Source: Blumeriella jaapii
Lineage: Eukaryota > Ascomycota > Leotiomycetes > Helotiales > Drepanopezizaceae
Length of the DNA: 64,000 nt
NCBI GenBank assembly: GCA_009599575.1
Contig: VWND01000075.1
Coordinates: 1,426,001 to 1,490,000, forward strand
Direction of reading: 5' to 3'
The notes beneath the pieces are model-generated. The model saw only the letters and a program-made list of their open reading frames with translations. It was not told the DNA's origin and made no database searches. Numbering within the stretch: position 1 is the stretch's first letter; every line of letters begins with the position of its first letter. Made by a program: the position numbers and the translations under genes. This document shows, piece by piece, positions 54,670 to 64,000 of the stretch.

Positions 54670-56537
54670 CTTTGGATAGCAGGGCCGGTGAAGCGAATAA
54701 GCAAAACGACAGTTGCTTCGTCACTCCAAGTGAGATAGGATGTAGCGATAGCAGTTCAGTTGCTTGTCCAGATCTGACGAAATAGAGCAAAAAAGAATGA
54801 TTTGACGAAACGAGCGACTCTGCCACTCAAAGAAGAGATGGATTGGTTGTGCTTAGAAAAGGGAAAAAACAGAAGTGGAAAGGATGGAAGATATATCTTT
54901 GGCAGCTTTTGGGTCCTGGGGGCGACCCAGACATCCCCGTCCATGTACTTACTCACTACCCATACCACCACTTCTGGGCCTTGCACTGGACGCAGTCTCG
55001 GTCGCGCGCGCGTTGCCATCGCGGCACGAGACGGGGGGGGGGGGGGGGAAATCATCAAAGAGAGCCTTGCGAAACATACCTTTACGGAAGCCGCTCGCTA
55101 AGATGCAGGATCACCGCCGGGCGGCAGGGCAGGAGAGCCAACCATTTCGCGCTGGTATTGATCGGCTTCATCTAAACGCTTGCCGCTTCTTTGTTCATGT
55201 CGTCTCGAGAGCAGCACGGGCAGCGGCCCGAGTCATAGGTGGCAGTCAATCATCGAAACATCTGAATGATGGTGCAGAGCCCAGGAGTGACCCATCCATA
55301 AATCAGGGGTTGGCACCATGGGACGACGGAACGACGGGCGCTTGTGAAGCGAGATCTGCGAGTTGGTCAATCGGCCGAACACAGTGCTTTGAATGCTTCG
55401 CTGTTTTTTTTCTTACGTAGACGTCGATTTCTTCTGGGTTTGAGAAACAAAACACACCTCCATCGCAACCTTTCCTGGGATTTGGTGGAGCGCTAGGCTT
55501 TCGCTTGTAAAGGCCTTGAACTGTAGGCTACGGCGCTGAGAAATAGGGTCACGTGGGAAGCAGGCGTCTGACACGTGACAGCAACACCGCTCCATTCTAG
55601 ATACATTTATGGATCCGCGCCTGCGCCTCTGTACGGAAATTTGGTGACTTCTGTAAACGCTCATAACTCTGTGTGTACATGTAAAAATGTGATAGGCAGG
55701 GAAACACTAGTTCAGACAATAAAGCTCAGGTGAGGTGGGACTGGTAATTAAACAATTTCTGCCTTTTACATTTCTCGTAAAAGGCCTTTTTAAATATATA
55801 AGATGGAATGAAGCTTTTAAAAATTGTATTCGTTGAAAGCGAGGCGTAATCCTTTTGGAATGCTTTTTACTATTGTTTTCGATTAATAGTAGGTTGCCTT
55901 TCCACAATTAATAGTAGGCTGCCTTTCCACAATTAATAGTAGGCTGCCTTTGTCAAGGGAGCGAACGAGCAAAAGGTTCGTAGATGGTTTGCATTGACTA
56001 CGAGGTTCTATAGTACGTGGACATATGAATATGCGCGTCGGCCCCCGACCGCGACTTTTCGCGTTTATAATAAAACACACCTTTTTTTCGCAATTATATT
56101 ATTATGCCACGAATATCCGGATCGTTTCGCCAACCTTTTGGGAACCTTTTTCCAAGGGCTAGATGTGACGATCTAATCAGTCGGAGGGCTGGGAGATCAG
56201 TCAACTGGTCGCCGTGTTCATATAATATAAAAAACGAGCCTTTGGTTTTGTAACAAAGATATTTATTTAGAATTAACAATTGCAAAAGGCAGAAATGCTA
56301 AAAGTAAAATGCTTTATATATATAAATAATTTTTATAATTAATAGAAAATCCATCAAAAGACTAGAAAGCTTGCAGCTATACGCAGTGTAAAAGTAGGTA
56401 GGAAAACCAGACTGATACGGCCATATGTCGGTGGGTAAGATAGTCTAGGGAATCCCTAAAAAAGACTGAAGAAAAAAAAAGAAAAATAAATAAAAGTATA
56501 AATTGGACTGCGTGCCTATAATATTATTTGAAAAAGT
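54670..56537. other. Intergenic region turning AT-rich toward the retrotransposon
   Basis: The first 900 bp have normal composition and include the CFEM-like gene promoter, a 16-nt G run (55033-55048) and CACGTG sites near 55550 and 55573. From about 55680 AT content climbs. A 25-bp tandem lies at 55883-55951. No gene is seen; the AT-rich part may be an older repeat relic or flank affected by the same mutation process as the element. Confidence 0.5.
55883..55951. repeat. 25-bp tandem repeat, about 2.8 copies
   Basis: Units TTAATAGTAGG(T/C)TGCCTTTCCACAA begin at 55883, 55908 and 55933; the first differs from the others by one C/T transition. Confidence 0.95.
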
Positions 56538-56542
56538 GCTTT
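56538..56542. repeat. Target site duplication, left copy
   Basis: GCTTT immediately precedes the left LTR and is identical to the five bases after the right LTR. Confidence 0.85.
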
Positions 56543-56955
56543 TGTCAGGAACCAACATCACGTGTATAAGTCAGGTGATCCGCCAAGACCTTCTGCCTTC
56601 TACCAACCCTCGAATAATATTTTCTGCGGATAGGCCGTAGGGGCCGGATAGTATTATAAAGGCTGGAAATAACATTTAAGTAAAACATTTTATAGGAATA
56701 ATTGCTAAAAAACCAGTTATTAAAATTATATTAAAAAAGATTAAAAAAAAGTCGGAATAAAGGCTGGAAAGCATATTAAATAAGGTTCGCCTGGTTTTCT
56801 GGAAAATACTTTTTTCGAAGGCTCCACCTTTTCTTTTGTATTTATATACGCTTTTTATTAAAAATATAAAAAGTAGAAATTAGTTTAATTATCAATTCAA
56901 TTTTATTTAAATTCTATTATTTGAATTAATGTTTTTTTGCTTTTTAATTTTTATA
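56543..56955 (+). repeat. Left LTR (413 bp)
   Basis: Begins TGTCAGGAACC and ends TTTTTATA. Against the right copy it keeps more G and C in its first 60 bp and less in its last 150 bp. The final A follows T where the right copy has CA. Confidence 0.92.
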
Positions 56956-56999
56956 TTTTGATTTTTTTATTCACCGAAACGACAATTCGATATTATTAA

Positions 57000-58560
57000 A
57001 ACAATCTTTTATTATATTATTACACTTATATCGTTATTATCGATATTATAGCTTTTCGCATTCGCAGCGAACAGGCATTTCCAGCTATTTAAAAAGACTC
57101 AGCGCCTCCGGCTATTTAAAAAAATCCCGTATTATCGTTTTTTTTAACGTTACCAGCCTTATCAAAAGTCGAAAATATCCTATTATCAAAACGCGACGAC
57201 TTTCTAATTTTTTCTATCGAAAAAATTACTAAAAAAAGCCACGCTTAAAACGATTCGAAAAAATCCTTCACCGAGATTTTAATTCATTTAGCTAATAAAC
57301 GAATCCGCGCCGAACAAAAAGAAAACGATAAACGTAAAAGAATAAAAAAGATACGAGCTAAAATAAAGCAGAAAAAAATAAAAAAAAAAATTTACGAAAT
57401 AATTAAAAAATTCGAAAAAGCCAGAAGACGCCGAAACGAATTTCGAAAAAAGATTAAACAATTTTAATAAGAATTTAACGCTTTCGAAAATATCGAAAAA
57501 AAAGTTTCTATATTTTTTAATACCGTTTTAGCTAAAAAAAAACAGAAAATAATCCAAGCCGGCGATTATTATAAAATATCTTCGGAGCATTACGATAATA
57601 ATATTTATTAAAAACGATTTAGCATTTTTTTTAAGTATATTATATCTTTTATAAAAAACACAGCGAATTCGAACCGAAAAGCATTAAAAATAAAAAACTT
57701 TCTAATATATCGAAAGAAAAATACTAAAAAAGCTTAATCTTTTATTCGGCGTATAAAACGAAGTTTTCGCCAAAATAAAAAAATAATATTTTGTATTAAC
57801 CAAAAGAAAATTAACGCTTATATTTTAGCTTTCGACGATAAAATAAAAAAAAAATAAACCGGATACGAACGACGTTTTACAAATATTCGAATTATATAAA
57901 ACGATTTTAAAAAATAAATATTAAACTTTTTAATAAATGCGGAAAATCGAAAATCGCGGCTTCGAATTTATACGATAAAGCGAAGCAAAAAAAGTATAAA
58001 TTAATTAACGATTTCGTTGCTTATTTAAATAATTTCGAATAGCAATTATAAATAATAAACGATACGATTAAAAAAAAAATACTTTTCGCAAAATTCCGAT
58101 TTACTTTTCGAAAAAAAATTATTAAACGAAGCAATATTATAGTTATAAATTCGCACGAAAAATTAATATTAATCGCTCGTCGTATCGAAAATGCTAATAA
58201 AATTATCAGCGACGAAACGAAAAATAATAAACGATAAAACGAACGTAAAAAAAAAAAGAAAAAAAAAATTTATATTTACGATTAAAGCTTAAAAGCTAAA
58301 ACAGATACATATCGTTTTCGATTCGAAAATACGTTATAAAAAAAAAAACGAAAACGAAAAAACGATAATTTTAACAAAATCTTTTAAAATCTTAAAACTT
58401 TTAACGATTTTTTTTATTTTTCGAAATACAATCGCTGTCAAAAAAAAAAGTATCGCATAGCCAATTATTCAAAAGTCGAATATTATAAATGCAATAAAAA
58501 AAAATATATAATTTTAAATTGCTCCGAAGCTAATAAATTTAAAAATTCGAAAAAAGCTTC
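57000..58560 (+). pseudogene. gag relic with zinc-knuckle remnant
   Basis: Broken frames rich in Lys, Asn and Ile. Near the end YYKCNKKKYIILNCSEA (58481-58531) is the ghost of a CCHC knuckle: both outer cysteines keep the spacing, the histidine reads Tyr and the second cysteine reads Lys, so it could not bind zinc. Translation is interrupted by many TAA codons. Confidence 0.75.
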
Positions 58561-61500
58561 CGCTCGATTTTAATTTCGTCGTTATTAATAAAATCGAGCG
58601 AAAAAAAAAAACAAAAAATAATAATTTTAATCGAAATTAAAAAAGCCAAAGGCGAAACTCGTACAAAACGAGCTTTTATCGACTGCGGCGCGGAGAAAAA
58701 CTGCGTAATTCAAAAGTTATTAATTAAATATAAATGAAAACCAATTCAAAAACGTATTAATTTATCTACGATTAAAAAAAAAAAGTAATTATTTACGGCA
58801 CGCATACGCAATTTATTCGCGCTATTAATAATTATAAAATAATTAAAAAAATATAAAACGATTTCGTAGCCTGCGATATAAATATTCTAAAAGTTTTATT
58901 TATCTTAAAATTCCTTTGGTTGCGAAATATCGACCCCGCTATAAGCTTTCGAACTAAATCGTAGCGATATTTAATCGAACGCTTACAATTTAATCTCGTT
59001 ATAATCAAACGTTTTAAAGAGAAATCTAAAAAAAAACAAGCGTTTTATATCGTTTTAAAAAAAGCTATTAAAAAACAGCATTAATTATTTTTTAAATACG
59101 ACGATTACGCCGACGTGTTCGACGATACCGCCGCGGTTACCCTAACTTTTTATTATTTTATAAAGCATCGAATAAATCTCGCGAAAAAAAAAAACCTTTT
59201 TTAAAAACCAATTTATTTTTTGTCGAAATTTAAACTTATCGAATTACGCGAATATTTCGATTCGAATTTAAAAAAAAACTAAATAAAAAGATTTATTAGC
59301 TTTGCCGGCGCATCGGTAATATTTATACCGAAAAAAAACGGAAATTTACGATTATGCGTCGATTATAAAAGTTTAAACGCAGTTACGGTTAAAAATCGAA
59401 CTTTTCTACCTTTTATAAGCAAAACTTTAAATCGTTTAAAAAAAGCTAAAATATTTACTAAGTTAAATTTTATTTAGGCGTACCACCGCTTTTAAAAAAA
59501 AAAAATAAATAAATAAAAAACTGCGTTTCGCATTTATTACGAATACTTCGAATATTACGTATTATTTTTCGGCCTTTCGAACGCATTAGCAACTTTTCAA
59601 GCGTATATTAATCAAGCTTTAGTCGGTTTAGTAAATATTACGTATATAATTTATTTCGACGATATTTTAATATTTTTCGAAAACTCCGACGATTATATAA
59701 ACGCGGTAAAAAAGATTTTCGAAAAACTCCGTATTAATAAACTTTACGAAAATTTAAAAAAATATGCTTTCGATACAAATACGATTAAATTCCTAAGCTT
59801 CGTTGTTATTTTTACGAAAATTAAAATAAACTCAGGAAAAGTAAATAATATTCGGAAATAGCCTTTTTTTATTACGTAGCGAAATATTCAAATGTTTTTA
59901 GGTTTTATTAATTTTTACAAACGTTTTATTAAAAACTACGCTAAGCTTTGCCGATTTATTACAGATTTTCTAAAAAAAATATAACGAAAAAAAATATCGG
60001 GCCTTTTTCGTTTTTTATTCGAAGCGAAAATCGCTTTTTTACTTTTAAAAAAAAAGTTTTGCCGAGCACCGATTCTACGCTATTTCGACTTTCGATTAAA
60101 AATTTAAATCGAAACAAACGCTTCGAAATTCGTTATAAGCGGAATATTATTTTAATTATTCGGAAAAAATGCGAAAGCACGTTAATATCCTATCGTATAC
60201 TATTCGAAAAAGCTTTTTTTTATAAAATAAAAATACGAAGTTTACGACGCTAAGCTAATAGCTATAATTTACGTTTTCAAATAATAAAACTAATATTTAC
60301 GTAGCGCTTTCGACGTTATTATTATACGTACAAATTATTATAATCTAAAATAATTTTTTACGAAAAAACGTTTAAACGAACGCTAAACGAAATAGGCCGA
60401 CGAATTAATTAAATACGATTTTACAATCGAATATAAAATAAAAGTTTTTAATCCGGCGAATAGTTTTTTCCGCCGGCCAAATTTAAAAAAAAATTTAAAA
60501 AAAAATAACGAACAGCTGCTTACGCTGCATCGTAAGCTAAAACTAGCTTATTTAAGAAATTTTAAAATGTTTTTCGTAATAAAAACACGCTTAAAATCGA
60601 AGCATAAATTATTTCGCGCCGATAAATATTCGAAGCTTTTGTTAACGGAATTAAAAAATAAAAAGCAAACGGAAAAAAGCCAAATAAAAAGCTTTTTCGC
60701 CGGATTATCTTTTGTTAATATTATTAATTGCAAATAATATATATTACGAAGCGTAGCCGCTATATTGTTATAATCCGAAACGGCTAATAACGAATTAGCA
60801 GAATCGATTTATAAAATTATTTTTAAATTGCAAAAATTTAATTTTTTTGTATTACAAAAAATATACGAATCGGCTTCGCAAAACAATCGAGCCGGATCCG
60901 AAAAATATTAGCGTATAAGCTAAAATAAATTATTACGTTATAAAAAACGTGCGTATATTTCGAATAAAAGCGTTATTAAAAACGAAATATTAAAAATTAA
61001 TTATAACGATCCGACCGCCGGTTATTAAAGCTTTCGGCGAACGCTAAAACTGGTCGAAAAAAAGTATTTTTGGCCTGATTTACGAAGCGACGTAAAACGT
61101 TACGTTAATAAGTATAAAAAATATTAAAAAAGCAAGCTTAAAAAGCACCGACCTTATAGCGAATTAGCCTTTTTTTCGACTTTTACAAAATCTTAAGAAA
61201 AAATAATTATAAATTTTATTACGAATCTACCTTTTAATAAAAAACGAAATCGTATTTACGATTCGATATTCGTTATAATAAACCGATATACGAAGCTGTC
61301 GAAATATATATCGATACAAAAAACGATTTTAGCCCCAGATTTAGCTAAAATATTTATATAATACGTTTACAAAAATTTTGGCTATTTTAAAAAGATTATT
61401 ACAAACAAAAAATTAGTTTTTATTAATAAATTCTGGTTTTTAATAATATTTCATTTATAAATACAACGTCGATTAAGCACCGCTTTTTATTTTCAGACCG

Positions 61501-61720
61501 ATAGCCAAACGAAACGTTAAAATCAAATTTTAAAATTTTATTTTCGTACGTACTGCGATTATCGACAAAACGATTAGGCTACGAAGCTTGCTTTAGCCGA
61601 ATTTACGTATAACAATTCGATATACGCTTTTACGGATTCTACTTTTTTTCGCATATTATACGGCTTTTATTTAGAATTTAATAATAACGTCGAAAGCGAC
61701 GTCGTAGAAAAAAAAGTATC
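58560..61720 (+). pseudogene. pol relic: protease, reverse transcriptase, RNase H, integrase
   Basis: Protease: AFIDCGAEKNCVI at about 58672, a variant of the D-S/T-G active site. Reverse transcriptase: GASVIFIPKKNGNLRLCVDY, SLNAVTVKNRTFLP and KAKIFTKLNF (59310-59480), then the catalytic YFDD box at 59652-59663 followed by ILIFFENSDDY, and FLGFINFYKRFIKNYAKLC near 59890. Integrase: DSILVIINRYTKLSKYI near 61260 and FYFQTDSQTKR near 61485. Stops occur every 20-40 codons. This order (integrase after RNase H) separates Ty3/gypsy from Ty1/copia. Confidence 0.9.
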
Positions 61721-62609
61721 GTCAGCGGAAAAACGAATTAAAATATTGCAAAAAAAAAAAAAAATACTTAGTAAAAAGCTAAAAAAAGCCAACGCGAATT
61801 ACAAAAAATTTTACAACGCTAAACACAAAAAATTAAATTTCAAATAAGCGACAAAATATTATTATCGACCAAAAACTTTTAATAGCTGCGACTTTTTCGA
61901 AAGCTTTTAAATAAATATCTAAAGCTTTTTAAAATCAAGCGAATTATATACGAGCACGACTAAACTTATTAATTCGAACTTTTTTTTTAATATCGTATTT
62001 ACGATATTTTTTACGTTTTCTTATTAAAACTTTGGCAGAATCGGAACGATACCGAACCGAAAAATAATATAATAAAATTTTAAAAATCCGAAAAATACGA
62101 AATCAAATTAATACAAATTTACAAAAATACAAAAAAAGACCGATATTATTTAATGCGATAAAAAAGTTATTTATTAAACGAAGATTCGTAAAAGCCAGAA
62201 AACTATTTTACAAACGCAAAAAAAGTTATAAAAAAATACTTAAAAAATACGATAAATAATAGCAACGAAGCAATAACGAATACGCGTCGTAAAAGCAAAA
62301 AAAAAAAAAAAAAAAAACATTTAAAAAATCTTAAAACCGCCGCTAAGCCAATTTTTTATTATTATTATTTTTTTTTTTCATTTTTATCGCTATTTTTTTT
62401 AAATTTAAAAGCAGCGGTAAGCTAAAAGAATTAATACTAGACGAATTCGCAAAATATTCGATTTATTTTAATTAAAGTTTTTACGATAGCCGTAATCGAA
62501 TTTTGAATTGCAGCTACGATATTTTCGTAGAAATTCAGAATTTAATTTAATTAGTTAAAATAAGTCCGAGCGACGTTTTCGAAACGTCGGAAAATACGTT
62601 TTATACTAG

Positions 62610-63150
62610 CGTCGTTAAATAAAAGAGCCGGCGCAGCCAAGGCTTTTAAAACAGCAGCAGCCGCTAAACCGGCAGAAACGGCAGCGGCAGCCCGAGCCGC
62701 GGCGCGATTCGCACGACTTCCGATTATTATAAAAGCCGAAGCGTTACCTTTTTTTAAACGATTTATATAAGCGTCGTAAATAATAAAATCGATAAAGGTT
62801 TTAGCAAAAGCTTTGGCTTCGGCAGCAAAAGGAAAAAAAACGGCAGCGGCGGTAATAATATCGAAACGATTTATAAAATCGTTAAAGCCCGCGAAAAGGA
62901 TTTGCGCTTCGATAACGCGTACGGCAGAAATTTGTAGCTAATTAAAAACGAATTCGAATAAAAATTTAAAAGATTTATAAAAAAGTATTAAATATGCGAA
63001 GCTTTACAGCGGTTGCATTTTACGCTAAAAAGCTCGAAAACGCAAAAAGACAAAAAGGCCGCTGTAATACTTTCGCGTAAGATTAAGCGGGCGCACCGAA
63101 AGCAGATAAAAATCAAAAGCATTTTAAGAATTCGCGGCGAACGCGGCGAA
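62610..63150 (+). pseudogene. Third coding relic of the retrotransposon, Ala-rich
   Basis: After pol, one + frame reads AFKTAAAAKPAETAAAARAA, ARFARLPIIIKAEALPFFKR, SIKVLAKALASAAKG, KAVISKRFIKSL-like and RTAEICS with only a few stops, and is clearly richer in GC than the rest of the element. A following frame has KYAKLYSGCIL. I do not know the function; it may be a later capture or an accessory frame of this element family. Confidence 0.5.
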
Positions 63151-63184
63151 AAAGCAATTAATTAAAAAAAAAAAAAAACTAACG

Positions 63185-63221
<37 letters not shown>

Positions 63222-63476
63222 AAGCAAAAAAATAACGGCTATTTTAAAAAAAAAAGCTTTTTCAAACGAAAATACGAGCGCTATCGAAAACAAAAAAAAC
63301 AAAACAGCAAAACAACCATAATTCACGATTAAAAGCGGAAGAAACAGCTATAATTCACGACCGAAAGCGGAAGAAAACCGCACGTTATTTCGAAAGCGTA
63401 ACGCACGTTATATACGAAAGCATACGCATAAAAAAATCAATCGCTTTAAAAACCAAAGGCCTAAAAAGAAAAGTAA

Positions 63477-63889
63477 TATCAGAAACTAATATTACGTGTA
63501 TAAGTCAGGTGATCCGCCAAAACCTTTTGCTTTTTACCAATCTTCGAATAGTATTTTCTGCGGATAAGCCGTGGAAGCCGGATAATATTATAAAAGCTGA
63601 AAATAATATTTAAATAAAACATTTTATAAAAGTGATTGCTAAAAAATCAGTTATTAAAGTTATATTAAAAAGGATTAAAAAAAGGTCGGGATAAAGGCTG
63701 GAAAGTATATTAAATAAAATTCGCCTGGTTTCCTAAAAAATACTTTTCTCGAGGGCTCCACCCCTCCTTTTGTATTTATACACGCCTTTTATTAGAAATG
63801 TAGAAGGTAAAGATCAGTCTGATTATCAACCCAACCTTATCTGAGCTTTATTGTCTAAACTAGTATTTCCCTGTCTTTCAATTCTTACA
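63477..63889 (+). repeat. Right LTR (413 bp)
   Basis: Begins TATCAGAAACTAA (TG changed to TA) and ends ATTCTTACA. Its last 150 bp retain GGGCTCCACCCCTCC and CAACCCAACC where the left copy has T-rich versions. Confidence 0.92.
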
Positions 63890-63894
63890 GCTTT
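63890..63894. repeat. Target site duplication, right copy
   Basis: GCTTT, identical to 56538-56542. Confidence 0.85.
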
Positions 63895-64000
63895 GCTTTT
63901 ATATTTGTTGAAAATAGTTAATAGCAAAGGATTTTAAAAGGGTTTATGCCTCGACTATGATTAAAATTACAAAATCTTATTAATACAAAGTATTACCGTT

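Larger units (their letters stand above)
56543..63889 (+). mobile_element. Full-length Ty3/gypsy LTR retrotransposon, heavily mutated (RIP-like)
   Basis: The element is 7347 bp long, bounded by two 413-bp LTRs and the duplication GCTTT. The + strand keeps the Ty3/gypsy order: gag with a zinc-knuckle relic (58490-58522), protease (58672-58715), reverse transcriptase (59281-59960), RNase H region (about 60000-60450) and integrase (about 61000-61700), then a third coding relic (62610-63150). Every frame is broken by many stops and the body is very AT-rich. The LTR copies differ almost only by transitions, the signature of repeat-induced point mutation. A purine run AAAAAGAAAAG before the right LTR is a likely polypurine tract; no primer-binding site could be matched. 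It cannot be active. Confidence 0.95.

Noticed and set aside
59948..60253. 101-residue open frame inside the retrotransposon
   Set aside because: It is a run of Lys/Phe/Arg codons in the decayed pol region, open only because AT-rich DNA lost its stops in that frame; no independent gene.

Overview
The window is nuclear DNA of a filamentous ascomycete (Pezizomycotina, most likely a Sordariomycete; the order is inference). Short GT..AG introns of 46-140 nt with CTAAC/CTGAC-type branch sites, fungal-specific gene families (SSK1, 2EXR, HAM1-like, a CFEM-like GPI protein, a HAL-type kinase), CT-rich promoters and a retrotransposon decayed by C-to-T/G-to-A change (RIP-like) all point there.

Layout. 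0-36.5 kb is gene-rich: a ULS1-like SNF2 ATPase cut by the left edge (-), a 2EXR protein (+), a HAM1-like lipid-binding-fold protein (-), VMS1 (+), a DUF427 protein (-), the ESCRT-III protein DID2 (+), two neighbouring members of a fungal cysteine-motif regulator-like family (-,-), a ZGRF1/Mte1/Dbl2-like protein (-), a BAR-SH3 protein (+), the response regulator SSK1 (-) and a HAL4/SAT4-type kinase (-). 36.5-45.2 kb is gene-poor. It holds simple repeats, many GTAC/ACTGT clusters and two very small genes that I reconstructed by hand: a spliced 70-residue protein with an internally duplicated motif (40232-40493) and a 51-residue secreted peptide (42464-42619). 45.2-54.7 kb carries a coiled-coil Q/H-rich protein (+), a polyglutamine protein (-), a ketopantoate-reductase-family enzyme (-) and a secreted CFEM-like GPI protein (-). 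From about 55.7 kb the DNA becomes AT-rich. It contains a full-length Ty3/gypsy element (56543-63889) with 413-bp LTRs, a perfect 5-bp target duplication (GCTTT) and a gag-pol riddled with stops.

Functionally the genes are mostly housekeeping and signalling: ribosome quality control (VMS1), endosomal sorting (DID2), actin/endocytosis (BAR-SH3), osmotic and oxidative stress signalling (SSK1), ion-transport regulation (kinase), recombination control (ZGRF1-like, SNF2) and cell surface (CFEM-like). There is no gene cluster of one pathway.

The most important caveat is that seven single-base frame breaks occur in six otherwise well-preserved genes, each explained by one base more or less in a short homopolymer. 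This looks like sequence or assembly error rather than decay, and gene models built automatically here will probably be wrong. Exon arithmetic (length modulo 3) agrees with each break that could be tested. I found no convincing new multi-gene system. The best candidates for something undescribed are the two tiny genes, the dispersed GTAC motif, a pair of strong inverted repeats near 33.7 kb and a less-decayed third reading frame in the retrotransposon.
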